Assembly: GCA_002393555.1 (NCBI GenBank)
Contig: DGSP01000003.1
Coordinates: 1-55,638, forward strand
DNA length: 55,638 nucleotides
DNA from: Prevotellaceae bacterium UBA4359
Lineage (GTDB): Bacteria; Bacteroidota; Bacteroidia; Bacteroidales; Bacteroidaceae
Direction: 5' to 3'
The notes beneath the pieces were generated by a model. The model searched no databases. It saw nothing but the letters and a program-made list of their open reading frames with translations, and was not told where the DNA came from. A program made the position numbers and the translations under genes. This document shows, one piece after another, positions 25,463 through 34,688 of the stretch. Numbering within the stretch: position 1 is the first letter of the stretch; each line of letters opens with the position of its first letter.

Positions 25463-25506
25463 AAAAGCGGTGGCCATGCAGGACTTTCTGCATGGCCACC
25501 GCTTTT
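25463..25506. terminator. Bidirectional terminator between convergent genes
   Basis: A perfect 19-base stem (AAAAGCGGTGGCCATGCAG with its complement) and a 6-base loop, with A run before and T run after, serving both the receptor gene and the DUF1573 gene. Confidence 0.92.
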
Positions 25507-25519
25507 CTTGTTGCAGCAC

Positions 25520-25930
25520 TTATTTCTTCGTCTTTTGGCTGACAGGCACATCGGTCATCTGGCCCTGGATGAAGAGACGGGTGAGGTCCTCCTTGCTGTT
25601 GGAGAACACCTGGATGCTCTTCTTGAACGGGCCAGGCATCTTGCCCGTCCCATTGTAGGTGACGGTGATTTCGCCCGAGGCACCAGGAGCGATAAAATCC
25701 TTGGGATAGTCGGCCACCGTGCATCCGCAAGAAGCGTGAACCGTGTTGATGACCAACTTGGCATCGCCCACATTGGTAAACTTGAAGGTACACTTCTGCA
25801 CGGGGGTGTCCATGGAGAAAGTCCCCATGTCGATGGTCGTTCGCTCAAATTTTATCCGAGGAAATTTTTTGGCCTGCACTCCGAGCGCAAGACAGAAAAC
25901 TGCCAGCAGCATCAATAGTTTCGTTTTCAT
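25520..25930 (-). CDS. DUF1573 secreted protein
   Basis: 136 residues. Signal peptide (MKTKLLMLLAVFCLALGVQA) and one immunoglobulin-like DUF1573 domain: CTFKFTNVGDAKLVINTVHA, SCGCTVADYPKDFIAPGASG, and the final strands. The CGC pair is conserved in the family. Periplasmic or surface location; function unknown. Its own promoter (minus-strand TACTTTTG at 25959-25966) lies 28 bases upstream. Confidence 0.9.
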   Translation of the reverse strand: MKTKLLMLLAVFCLALGVQAKKFPRIKFERTTIDMGTFSMDTPVQKCTFKFTNVGDAKLVINTVHASCGCTVADYPKDFIAPGASGEITVTYNGTGKMPGPFKKSIQVFSNSKEDLTRLFIQGQMTDVPVSQKTKK

Positions 25931-25958
25931 TTCTTTCTGATTTTATGTTAATCTTTTG

Positions 25959-25966
25959 CAAAAGTA
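25959..25966 (-). promoter_or_regulatory. Bacteroidota -7 element for the DUF1573 gene
   Basis: Reverse complement reads TACTTTTG, 28 bases before the ATG at 25930. Confidence 0.6.
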
Positions 25967-26020
25967 CGACAAAATCCGATTAAATGATGCTTTCATGCGC
26001 CTGATTTCAGTTTTTTTTCG

Positions 26021-26028
26021 TAATTTTG
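26021..26028 (+). promoter_or_regulatory. Bacteroidota -7 element for yidC
   Basis: TAATTTTG, 50 bases upstream of the yidC ATG. Divergent with the DUF1573 promoter about 55 bases away. Confidence 0.55.
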
Positions 26029-26078
26029 CACGATTTTTTGAAAATTTAAGGAAAACATCTAAACAATAAGATAAAGAA

Positions 26079-27977
26079 ATGAATAAAAACACACTCACAG
26101 CCTTTGTGCTGATGGCATTGGTGGTTTTCGGCTTCATGACCTACGAGAACTATGCGCGCCGCTCGCAAATGGAGGAGCAGATGGTGCTCGACTCCATTGC
26201 CCAGGTGGAAGCGATGAAGGAAGCGAAGGCGAAGCAGAAAGAACTGGAGAAGAAAGCAGAAGAGGCTGCCGACACACTGAGTCCGCTCTTCGAGGCACGC
26301 CAGGGAAAGGTGAGCACCACGGTGATTGAGAACGAACTGCTGCGCGTGACGCTGACCAACAGAGGCGGACAACTGCAGAAGGTGGAACTGAAAGACAGCA
26401 CCTACAAGAGCCGCGAAGGGGGCAATGTGGTGCTCTTCGACAAGAACGACCAGGACATGCGTCTGATGCTGGACGGCAAGACGGCCAACATCGTGACGGA
26501 CGAACTCTTCTTCACCCCGACCGAAGCCAGCAAGACGGGTGTGACCATGCACCTGCCAGTGGGGAGCGGTTCGCTCGACATCATCTACTCGCTTCGGCCC
26601 AACTCCTATCTGCTCGACATGGACGTGAAGGCCACGGGCTTGGAGGGATTCTTCCCCTCGAGCACGAAGACCATGCAGATAGAATGGACGGAAGCCATGA
26701 AGCAGCAGGAGAAGGGCTATGACTTTGAGACCCGCTACTCCACCGTGACCTACCGCGACGTAGATGGCGACACCCACGAACTCTCCACGACGGGTGGCGA
26801 CGAGGACGAAGACGAATTTGAAGAAAAAGTGAAATGGATTACCTACAAGACACAGTTCTTCAGCCAGATACTCATTGCCGAAACGCCCGTTTCTGTCAGC
26901 CGCATGTCGTCGGAGCAACTGGCAAAAGGCTCTGGCTATCTGAAGACCTACAAGACCTCGTTTGCCGCCGACTTCGACACAAAAGGCGTGACCCCCACTC
27001 GCTTCCACCTCTATCTCGGCCCCAACAAATTCTCCACGCTGAAAGAGAACGAAAAGATGCTGGCTTCGGCCGACGACCTCGACCTCCAGTCGCTCGTCTA
27101 TATGGGATGGCCCATCATCAAATGGATTAACCGCTTCGTCTTCCTCTATGCCTTCGACTTCCTCACAGGACTCGGCCTGAACATGGGCATCGTGCTCGTG
27201 CTGCTCACGCTCATCGTGAAGTTCCTCGTCTTCCCACTCATGAAGAAGTCCTACATCGCCTCGGCCAACATGCGTGTGCTGCGACCCAAGATGGACGAAA
27301 TCAGCGCAAAATATCCCAAGAAAGAGGATGCGATGCTGAAGCAGCAGGAGGTGATGAAACTCTACAGCGAATATGGCGTAAGCCCCATGGGCGGTTGTCT
27401 GCCCATGCTCATCCAGATGCCCATCTGGATTGCGCTCTTCAACTTCATCCCCAACTACATCGAGATGCGCGGCGAGTCGTTCCTCTGGGCCGACGACCTC
27501 TCGACCTACGACGACATCATCAACTGGGGCTTCAACATTTGGGGTATCGGCGACCACCTCTCCCTCTTCTGCATCCTGTGGTGCGTATCGACCGTGTTCA
27601 ACTCCATGATTACCCAGCGCCAACAGCAGTATGCCATGACCGAAGAGCAACAGCAGCAGATGAACATGATGAAGTGGATGACCTATCTGATGCCTATCAT
27701 CTTCTTCTTCTCCTTCAACAGTTACAGTGCCGGTCTGAACTGGTACTACTTCATTTCGGGCCTCGTGAGCATCATCATGATGTGGTTCCTGCGCAAGACC
27801 ACCGACGATGCCAAACTGCTGGCGAAACTGGAAAAGCGCCATGCAGAGCGCAAGGCCAGTGCCGGCGACAAGAAGAAGACCTCCAGCATCATGGAACGTC
27901 TGCAGGCCATGCAGGAGAAACAGTTGGAAATCCTGAAACAGCAACAGGAGAGACAACAACAGACAAACCGAAAATAA
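26079..27977 (+). CDS. yidC: Membrane protein insertase YidC
   Basis: 632 residues, the long Gram-negative form. An N-terminal anchor (TLTAFVLMALVVFGFMTY), a coiled charged segment, the large periplasmic beta-domain (about 75-340), then the five-helix 60KD_IMP core (LGLNMGIVLVLLTLIVKFLVFPLMKKSY; YGVSPMGGCLPMLIQMPIWIALF) and a basic/Gln-rich tail. It inserts and folds inner-membrane proteins alone or with Sec. The POT transporter gene starts 22 bases later and is probably co-transcribed. Confidence 0.96.
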   Translation: MNKNTLTAFVLMALVVFGFMTYENYARRSQMEEQMVLDSIAQVEAMKEAKAKQKELEKKAEEAADTLSPLFEARQGKVSTTVIENELLRVTLTNRGGQLQKVELKDSTYKSREGGNVVLFDKNDQDMRLMLDGKTANIVTDELFFTPTEASKTGVTMHLPVGSGSLDIIYSLRPNSYLLDMDVKATGLEGFFPSSTKTMQIEWTEAMKQQEKGYDFETRYSTVTYRDVDGDTHELSTTGGDEDEDEFEEKVKWITYKTQFFSQILIAETPVSVSRMSSEQLAKGSGYLKTYKTSFAADFDTKGVTPTRFHLYLGPNKFSTLKENEKMLASADDLDLQSLVYMGWPIIKWINRFVFLYAFDFLTGLGLNMGIVLVLLTLIVKFLVFPLMKKSYIASANMRVLRPKMDEISAKYPKKEDAMLKQQEVMKLYSEYGVSPMGGCLPMLIQMPIWIALFNFIPNYIEMRGESFLWADDLSTYDDIINWGFNIWGIGDHLSLFCILWCVSTVFNSMITQRQQQYAMTEEQQQQMNMMKWMTYLMPIIFFFSFNSYSAGLNWYYFISGLVSIIMMWFLRKTTDDAKLLAKLEKRHAERKASAGDKKKTSSIMERLQAMQEKQLEILKQQQERQQQTNRK

Positions 27978-27999
27978 CTAACGATCTAAAACACATATC

Positions 28000-29655
28000 A
28001 TGGCAAAACATGGACACCCCAAAGGCCTCTATCTGCTCTTCGTGACAGAGATGGCCGAACGCTTCAGTTACTACGGCATGCGCGCGCTCTTCGTGCTCTA
28101 CCTGGTGGCGGCGTTCTTCAACAGCGCTGACGCAAGTCAGATTTACGGTTCCTACACCGGACTGGTCTATCTCACCCCCCTCCTGGGCGGCTACATAGCC
28201 GACCGCTACTGGGGCAACCGCCGCAGCATCATCGTGGGCGGCATTGTGATGGCCATCGGACAGTTCCTCATGTTCGCATCGGCTTGTGTGGTGCAGCAGA
28301 GCATCTTCACCGACCCCACACAGGGAGGCGTGATTGACACCTCGGTCAACAACAGCGTGGCCCTCACGCTCATGTTCATCGGCCTGGGCGCACTCATCAT
28401 CGGCAACGGCTTCTTCAAGCCCAACATCTCCACCATGGTGGGCGACCTCTATGCACCACAAGACCGCCGCAAGGACTCAGCCTTCACCATCTTCTACATG
28501 GGCATCAACACAGGAGCACTCATCGCACCGTTCGTGTGCGGTTCGGTGGCTGCCGACGGCAACTGGATGAACCCGGGAGCCTTCAAGTGGGGATTCTTCT
28601 GTGCAGGCGTGGCCATGATTCTCTCGGTAGTGGTGTTCATGATGGGCAAGAAGAAATACCTGAACACCCCCGAAGGACTCGCCATCGGTCTGCCACCCAA
28701 GCAGAGCCAACTCCTGAAAATGAAAGACATGCAAGCCAACGGTGAGGCTACGGAACAGCAGGGAGAACAATCACAACACACTGAGAACGCCACCTCTAAG
28801 GCCACCACAAAGAACTCACCACTCCGCCTGTGGGGATGCCTCATCGCCACCGTGGCCATGCTCGTCCTCTTCTCGTTCGATGCAAAAAACTTCAACGACT
28901 ACATCTCGGCTGCCATCTATGCCATCTCCATCGCACTGCCCATCTTCATCATCACCGACCGAGGACTGACCAGTGTGGAGAAGCAGCGCATCGGAGTCAT
29001 CTACATCATCGCCGTGTTCGTCATCTTCTTCTGGAGTGCCTTCGAGCAGGCAGGTTCATCGCTCACCATCTTTGCCGACCAGCAGTGCGACCGCACCATC
29101 GGCTCGTGGGAGATGCCCACCACCTGGTTCCAATCCATCAACCCCATTGTGGTGGTGACCTTTGCACCTATCATGGCCACCCTGTGGGAGACACTGGCCA
29201 AGTATAAGAAAGAACCTCCATCACCTGTGAAGCAGGCCATCGGCCTCCTCCTCCTCGCCATCGGCTACGCTGTCATCGCCTACGGCACCAACGGACTGGA
29301 ACCTGGCCAGAAAGCCTCCATGTGGTGGCTCTTCATCCTCTACTTCATCCACACCATCGGCGAACTTTCCCTCTCCCCCATTGGCCTGTCGATGGTGAAC
29401 AAACTCTCGCCTGTGCATTTGGCATCGCTCCTGATGGGCGTATGGTTCATGAGCAATGCCGCCAGCAACATCCTGGCAGGCAATCTGGCCACTCTGCTGC
29501 CCACCGCCGAGCAGCCCGTCCACTATTTCTTAGGCTTTGAAATTGCCAACCTCACCGACTTCTTCACGCTCTTCGCCGTGATGGCAGGTGTGGCAGCAGC
29601 CATCCTCTTCTGCCTCTATCCGTTGCTGAAGAAGATGATGCACGGGGTGGAATAA
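28000..29655 (+). CDS. POT-family proton-dependent peptide transporter
   Basis: 551 residues with about 12-14 membrane segments. POT/PTR signatures: EMAERFSYYGMRALFVLYL (contains the ExxERFxYY motif), GGYIADRYWGNRRSIIVGG, and FYMGINTGALIAPFVCG. A hydrophilic loop at about 230-275 rich in Gln, Glu and Thr separates the two halves. Takes up di- and tripeptides with protons across the inner membrane. Same strand and closely spaced to yidC. Confidence 0.94.
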   Translation: MAKHGHPKGLYLLFVTEMAERFSYYGMRALFVLYLVAAFFNSADASQIYGSYTGLVYLTPLLGGYIADRYWGNRRSIIVGGIVMAIGQFLMFASACVVQQSIFTDPTQGGVIDTSVNNSVALTLMFIGLGALIIGNGFFKPNISTMVGDLYAPQDRRKDSAFTIFYMGINTGALIAPFVCGSVAADGNWMNPGAFKWGFFCAGVAMILSVVVFMMGKKKYLNTPEGLAIGLPPKQSQLLKMKDMQANGEATEQQGEQSQHTENATSKATTKNSPLRLWGCLIATVAMLVLFSFDAKNFNDYISAAIYAISIALPIFIITDRGLTSVEKQRIGVIYIIAVFVIFFWSAFEQAGSSLTIFADQQCDRTIGSWEMPTTWFQSINPIVVVTFAPIMATLWETLAKYKKEPPSPVKQAIGLLLLAIGYAVIAYGTNGLEPGQKASMWWLFILYFIHTIGELSLSPIGLSMVNKLSPVHLASLLMGVWFMSNAASNILAGNLATLLPTAEQPVHYFLGFEIANLTDFFTLFAVMAGVAAAILFCLYPLLKKMMHGVE

Positions 29656-29722
29656 TAAAATGCACAAGATGGAATAAATGTGCATGCACGATGGAATAAA
29701 TGTCAAGATGAAATAAATGTGC
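29656..29722. repeat. Imperfect AT-rich tandem repeats
   Basis: Three to four copies of GATGGAATAAATGT-like units of uneven length between convergent genes. No clear stem is visible. Confidence 0.55.
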
Positions 29723-29742
29723 AGAGAGGCATGAGAAAACCC

Positions 29743-32700
29743 TCATACCCCTTTGCGACAATAGTTGATAAACTGCTGATACAGAACATTCTGTGTCAGC
29801 AGTTTTTCGTTGCCGAGCAGGAAGAGTTGCTTGCGGGCACGGGTGATGGCCACATTCAGTTTGCGATCAACCACACCCGATGGAGTCACGGTGAGGTTGG
29901 AGAGAATGTCAAGTTCATAACGTTGAGTGATGGTGGTGCCATAGATGATGATGTCGCGCTGTGAACCCTGATAACGTTCCACGGTGTCTATCACCAAGTC
30001 TTGTGCCATATCGGGCAGGAACTTCGCTATTTCAGTACGCACCAAGGCTATCTGACGGCGGAACGGAACGATAATTCCCAACTGATGCAATGGACTGAAA
30101 GAGAGTTCATTCTGTTCATACAATGAAACTATCGCTTTCACCAGTTGAGCAATCATTTTGGCTTCAAGTACATTCGCCTTGGGCATCCGTTCTTCAAGTG
30201 AAGGACGAGGCACATTGATGAAAGCACAGCGATGAGTGGCCACCAGACTTTCTATGGGATGTTGGACATCGAACACATGATACGGCAACCCTTCTTTCTG
30301 ATGCGGCAATCCCACGGGTTGAAGACGACCCTCGTAGAAAGCCTCGGAAGCAAAGTCGGCAATGGCCGGATGCATGCGTCCCTGATGGTCAAGCATCGAC
30401 ACCACTTTCGGATTGTAGCGGTTCTGTTCGTAGAGACGTTCAAACAAAGAATTGCGGCAGTTGGTCAGTCCGATGGCATGCAGCAATGGCGAACTGACAG
30501 CAGACTTATCCTCACTCTGCACCACCACCGCCGGCAACTGCTTATGGTCACCAATCATGATGAACTTGTCAATGGCTGGCGAGGTGAGAATGCCCATGAT
30601 TTGTGGCTCAAGTATTTGCGAAGCCTCATCGAAGATTGCCACCTGGAAATGTTTCAGGCGGAAAAGGGCTGTATGGCTGTTCATCGAAGCCACCGTGCTG
30701 ACAAACACGTGAGTGTCTTCTATCTTTTGAAGCACCTCCTGGCGATTAGACAGCATGCCTATGGTGTTGAGCAGAAGATGGGGCCGAAACGGCTGTGCAC
30801 AGGAGAGTTCACGTCCCAAACGAATATAGCCAGATGCCTCATCGACAGAAGACAACATCTCGCAAATCTCATCTACGGCACGGTTGGTGTAGGACAGCAG
30901 CAAGAGGTTGTGTCCTTGTGCCAAATGCGCTTCCACCATCTTTTTGAGTGCCACAGAAGTTTTGCCCGTACCCGGAGGTCCCATCAGGAGAAACATATCC
31001 TCGTCGGTGGCTTCGCGCTGGCACAACAGCAGTTCGCGTCGCTCTTTGGGGCAGGTGAGCAATGAGAAAAGGCCGCTGTAAAGACTTCGGAAGTTTGCAT
31101 CCACATGGTCATGTTCGATGGCAAAAAGGTCATCACGCCCAAAGATTTTTCGGCTTCGCTGCGGATAGCGCAGTTTCAGCCAGATGCGCTCAGAGTCGTA
31201 GGTTTCTACGCTGCAACGGACGACTTGCTGAGTGACTGCCGAGTCCGTTTCAGCGTTTCGTTTATATAAAATAACGGCATCTCCTATACGAAAGTTGGGT
31301 TGAGCATCCTCTCCGTCTGCACGTTCCAGACAAACAGCATCTACCCCATCCTTCATGCGGAGGTCGGCCAAACGAAGATTCAGAAAAATGTCGCCATTCT
31401 CCATCTTTGTGTTCAGGTCAGCATTCCACAGCGACGAAAGTGCCCTTGTGGAGTCAGGACGAGTGTCGCACATCTTGCTCTCAAACTGCTCTCGTTCAAT
31501 AAACTGCAAGAACGTGTAGAAATATTCAGCAGTCACGTCATCCATTCCATGCAGAGCATCCGTAACGGGCTGGATTTTCGGCAGGCAATACATTGTCCAA
31601 AACTTCTCATTGCACCGAGAATCACGCCTCAAAGCCAGCGGAGTCAACTTCGGCACCCATCGGCGGGCTTCTCCTTGCAGGAGTCCCCTCTCCATCGCCA
31701 CGATGTTGTTGCGGATGTTGAGTGCCCGAAACACTATCTCCTGAAAACTGCGCTGTTCCTGCAGATGAGGGTATTTGGAATAAAGCAAATGTCCCATCAC
31801 ATCGGTCTGCTTCACCCCCATGTTATAGTGGAGCATCTCCTTGTAGAGCAGCATCTGCATGAGGTGTTCCTCCTTGGCACGACTACGAAACTCGTCCCAC
31901 TTGCCCGACTTCAGTTCTATCAGCAATTTCTTTCCCTCCTCGTCAAGGTCAATCAGGCAGTCCATGCGGCCTTGCAGCCCCAACGCCTCACAGAAGAAAG
32001 AAGGTTCTATGTGGATGTTCACCTGTCCTTGGTGCATGTAGGGTTGTTCATAGAGTTGAGCCACCACCTGCTGAATGTTGGCGAACTGCTTTTTCGTCTC
32101 CTCAAAAAACTGTGCATTGATTTCCTTGCAAGCCGAAATGTCAATGGCACGGTCGGCAAAGACCTTGCGCATGGAGGCTTGATAGGTGGCATCAGGCAGA
32201 TTCAGCACATCGTCCAAGAACTGATTGGCAAAGTCACCCAGCAACGTATAGACTGTGCTTTCGGCTGGAGAGAACTTGTCGATGAAATGATTGAAGGCCG
32301 AATCGCCCCACCCTTTGACGCACCCTGTGACACTTGTGGTGTCGAGTAGGAAATCTGGTTCCACTACGATGTAGAGCGGATGATAAACGCCTTCATGGTC
32401 GAGGGTGAAAGAGAGGATGTTGAACTGCATGCCCTCCTTGAGCAGTTGAGCCGCCTGCAGTGTGTGCTGGTTGGCGGTGACATCGATGCGGAAAGGTGTG
32501 TCAGACGGCATCTCCTGTGCCGACGCATACACGTATGGCTCATCCACTCGCTCCACAGTGAAGCGTAGGCGGCTGTGCCGATTAGCCAGTTCCAACTGCT
32601 CACGTGCCACAGGAATCAGTTCGGCATTCGGCAACCGCCCCTTCAAGGCATCGGGCACCGAAGTGTTCGTGAAATGCGCCACCGCATCCACAAAGACACG

Positions 32701-32976
32701 GACATCGACGAGAAACGTATGCTCATCGACCTCCATGCCAAGACGTGACACCTGGCGGGCGCGCCATCGGAAACTATCCACTTGGTGCAGCGGATAGTTC
32801 GTCAGTCGGCAGACCGCCTGAAGGCGTGAAAAAAAGTCGTTATATTCGGTGGGCAGGCTCTCTGTCTTCTCTATGCACACGCGGTGCAGGGCATCGTAGA
32901 AATAACGATACTTCTGTTTCAGAGTCTGTTCCGAAAAGAAGACATCAACAATATCCTGCCAGATGCCATCCATCAT
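29743..32976 (-). CDS. Dna2-like nuclease-helicase
   Basis: 1077 residues. The N-terminal half contains a Cas4/RecB-type PD-(D/E)XK nuclease: GRMDCLIDLDEEG near 337 and LLIELKSGKW near 354 give the Asp and Glu-x-Lys residues. The C-terminal half is a superfamily 1 (UPF1/Dna2-like) helicase: Walker A MGPPGTGKTS near 664, FDEASQ near 779, GDHKQLPAV, QGRMHPAIADF, VERYQGSQRDIII and LNVAITRARKQLFLLG. The layout matches eukaryotic Dna2, suggesting processing of DNA ends or flaps. The start overlaps the pyrD stop by 4 bases, so it is coupled to pyrimidine genes. It could also be defensive; nothing beyond the domains decides this. Confidence 0.85.
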   Translation of the reverse strand: MMDGIWQDIVDVFFSEQTLKQKYRYFYDALHRVCIEKTESLPTEYNDFFSRLQAVCRLTNYPLHQVDSFRWRARQVSRLGMEVDEHTFLVDVRVFVDAVAHFTNTSVPDALKGRLPNAELIPVAREQLELANRHSRLRFTVERVDEPYVYASAQEMPSDTPFRIDVTANQHTLQAAQLLKEGMQFNILSFTLDHEGVYHPLYIVVEPDFLLDTTSVTGCVKGWGDSAFNHFIDKFSPAESTVYTLLGDFANQFLDDVLNLPDATYQASMRKVFADRAIDISACKEINAQFFEETKKQFANIQQVVAQLYEQPYMHQGQVNIHIEPSFFCEALGLQGRMDCLIDLDEEGKKLLIELKSGKWDEFRSRAKEEHLMQMLLYKEMLHYNMGVKQTDVMGHLLYSKYPHLQEQRSFQEIVFRALNIRNNIVAMERGLLQGEARRWVPKLTPLALRRDSRCNEKFWTMYCLPKIQPVTDALHGMDDVTAEYFYTFLQFIEREQFESKMCDTRPDSTRALSSLWNADLNTKMENGDIFLNLRLADLRMKDGVDAVCLERADGEDAQPNFRIGDAVILYKRNAETDSAVTQQVVRCSVETYDSERIWLKLRYPQRSRKIFGRDDLFAIEHDHVDANFRSLYSGLFSLLTCPKERRELLLCQREATDEDMFLLMGPPGTGKTSVALKKMVEAHLAQGHNLLLLSYTNRAVDEICEMLSSVDEASGYIRLGRELSCAQPFRPHLLLNTIGMLSNRQEVLQKIEDTHVFVSTVASMNSHTALFRLKHFQVAIFDEASQILEPQIMGILTSPAIDKFIMIGDHKQLPAVVVQSEDKSAVSSPLLHAIGLTNCRNSLFERLYEQNRYNPKVVSMLDHQGRMHPAIADFASEAFYEGRLQPVGLPHQKEGLPYHVFDVQHPIESLVATHRCAFINVPRPSLEERMPKANVLEAKMIAQLVKAIVSLYEQNELSFSPLHQLGIIVPFRRQIALVRTEIAKFLPDMAQDLVIDTVERYQGSQRDIIIYGTTITQRYELDILSNLTVTPSGVVDRKLNVAITRARKQLFLLGNEKLLTQNVLYQQFINYCRKGV

Positions 32977-33884
32977 GCGTTCAGTTGCCCCACTATTTCA
33001 CTCACCGAGGCGCACCCGTGCTGATCGAGCCACTCATTGATGCCCTGAGCCACCTTCACCGTCACGGCAGGGTCGATGAAGTTAGCCGTACCAATCTCGA
33101 TGGCCGATGCACCAGCCAAGAAGAACTCTATGGCATCGCTGGCCGTCATGATGCCGCCCAATCCCACCACAGGGATGCTGACCGCCTTGGCCACCTGCCA
33201 CACACAACGCACCGCCACTGGCTTCACCGCCGGCCCCGACATGCCACCCGTGGCAATGCTCAGCACTGGCTTCCGCTTCTCTATGTCGATGACCATGCCC
33301 ATCAGTGTGTTGATGAGCGACACCGCATCGGCTCCTGCATCCTGCACCGCCAAGGCAATGTCGGCAATCGACGTCACATTGGGCGACAGTTTCACGATCA
33401 GCGTCTTGTCATACACCTCGCGCACCGCCTTCACCACAGCCGACGCACCCTCTGTGGTCACGCCGAAAGCCATGCCGCCCTGTTTCACGTTGGGGCAGGA
33501 GATGTTCAGTTCGATGGCTGGAATATTCTCCAACTCGTTGATGCGGGCGGCACACTCGGCATAGTCCTCCAGCGACGAACCGCTCACGTTCACAATCATG
33601 TTGGTCTTGATGTCCTTGATGTCGGGATAAATATTCTTGCAGAAATAGTCAACACCCTTGTTCTGCAATCCCACACAGTTGAGCATGCCGCTGGCCATCT
33701 CCACCATGCGCGGATAGTCATTGCCCTCGCGCGGATGGAGCGTGGTGCCCTTCACGATGATACCACCAATATCCTCCAGGTTCACAAAGTCCGCAAATTC
33801 CACTCCATACCCAAAAGTGCCCGAAGCAGTCATCACAGGGTTCTTCATCGTCAAACCCGCTACTTTTGTTGTCAAATCTGCCAT
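32973..33884 (-). CDS. pyrD: Dihydroorotate dehydrogenase B, catalytic subunit PyrD
   Basis: 303 residues from the ATG at 33884; the longer frame begins with TTG at 33899 inside pyrK. FMN-barrel markers: NPVMTASGTFGYG, AIELNISCPNVKQGG with the class 1B catalytic Cys, VKLSPNVTSIADIA, and GVGGI-type GLGGIMTASDAIEF. It oxidises dihydroorotate to orotate and passes electrons to PyrK and NAD+. It begins 2 bases after the pyrK stop and overlaps the helicase start. Confidence 0.95.
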   Translation of the reverse strand: MADLTTKVAGLTMKNPVMTASGTFGYGVEFADFVNLEDIGGIIVKGTTLHPREGNDYPRMVEMASGMLNCVGLQNKGVDYFCKNIYPDIKDIKTNMIVNVSGSSLEDYAECAARINELENIPAIELNISCPNVKQGGMAFGVTTEGASAVVKAVREVYDKTLIVKLSPNVTSIADIALAVQDAGADAVSLINTLMGMVIDIEKRKPVLSIATGGMSGPAVKPVAVRCVWQVAKAVSIPVVGLGGIMTASDAIEFFLAGASAIEIGTANFIDPAVTVKVAQGINEWLDQHGCASVSEIVGQLNA

Positions 33885-33886
33885 GG

Positions 33887-34663
33887 TCAAATCTCCCAAG
33901 TTAAATCGTTAATGTCAAAAACAGGGCCTTCCTTGCATACACACACATTGCCCTTCACCGTCTTCTCCACACAGCACAGACACGCACCCAGTCCGCAAGC
34001 CATCATGTTTTCCAGACTCACCTCGCAGGGAGTGCCGGCCTTTTTAGCATAGCGCGCCACACTCACCATCATCGGCTTGGGACCACAGACGGAGATGCGG
34101 TCGAAGTGCTCCTTATTTAATAATGAGTGCTGAGTCACAAACCCTTTCTCGCCTTCCGTGCCATCCTCTGTCGTCACGTGTACAGGTGCGATGGCACCAA
34201 ACAAATCCAGTTCCAGCAAGTCTGTCTTGCTGCGGGCACCCAACAGGAAGACAGGCTCAGCCCCATTGTCCTTCAGATACTTGCCATAGTCGAGCAGAGG
34301 AGCCACACCGACACCTCCACCCACCAGCAGCACTCTTTCCCCCGCTTTCTGCACAGGCGAAAAGCCATTGCCAAGCGGAAACACCAGATTCAGGCGGTCA
34401 CCCACTTTCAGTTCGGCCAGCCGATGAGTGCCTTCGCCCACCTTCTTGATGAGCAACCACAGTTCGTTCTTCTCACGATCCACATAGTTGATGGAGATAG
34501 GCCGACGCAGAAACGTCTTCGGACTCCCCTCCACTTTCACTTCCACAAACTGCCCGGGCATCGTGGCCGGCAGCGGCTCCTCGTCGGTCAGTTTCAGCAA
34601 GACATAGAGTTCATGAGGGAACTCCACCTCTTTCACAATCAAATCTTTGATGTACTTCTTCAT
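33887..34663 (-). CDS. pyrK: Dihydroorotate dehydrogenase B, electron-transfer subunit PyrK
   Basis: 258 residues. FAD-binding segment FLRRPISINYVD, NAD-binding GERVLLVGGGVGVAPLL, and a C-terminal four-cysteine [2Fe-2S] cluster (CEVSLENMMACGLGACLCCV plus a later VC). It moves electrons from PyrD FMN to NAD+. It lies between the secreted nuclease gene (26-base gap) and pyrD on the minus strand. Confidence 0.95.
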   Translation of the reverse strand: MKKYIKDLIVKEVEFPHELYVLLKLTDEEPLPATMPGQFVEVKVEGSPKTFLRRPISINYVDREKNELWLLIKKVGEGTHRLAELKVGDRLNLVFPLGNGFSPVQKAGERVLLVGGGVGVAPLLDYGKYLKDNGAEPVFLLGARSKTDLLELDLFGAIAPVHVTTEDGTEGEKGFVTQHSLLNKEHFDRISVCGPKPMMVSVARYAKKAGTPCEVSLENMMACGLGACLCCVEKTVKGNVCVCKEGPVFDINDLTWEI

Positions 34664-34688
34664 TCTCGTATCGTATAATTGTTTCTTC

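Noticed and set aside
26046..27959. 637-codon open frame on the minus strand, antisense to yidC
   Set aside because: It mirrors the codons of yidC exactly, its translation is His/Glu/Val-rich with no family match, and yidC is a certain gene. Many other long antisense frames (for example 1092-2267, 23264-24649, 53259-55025) were dropped for the same reason.
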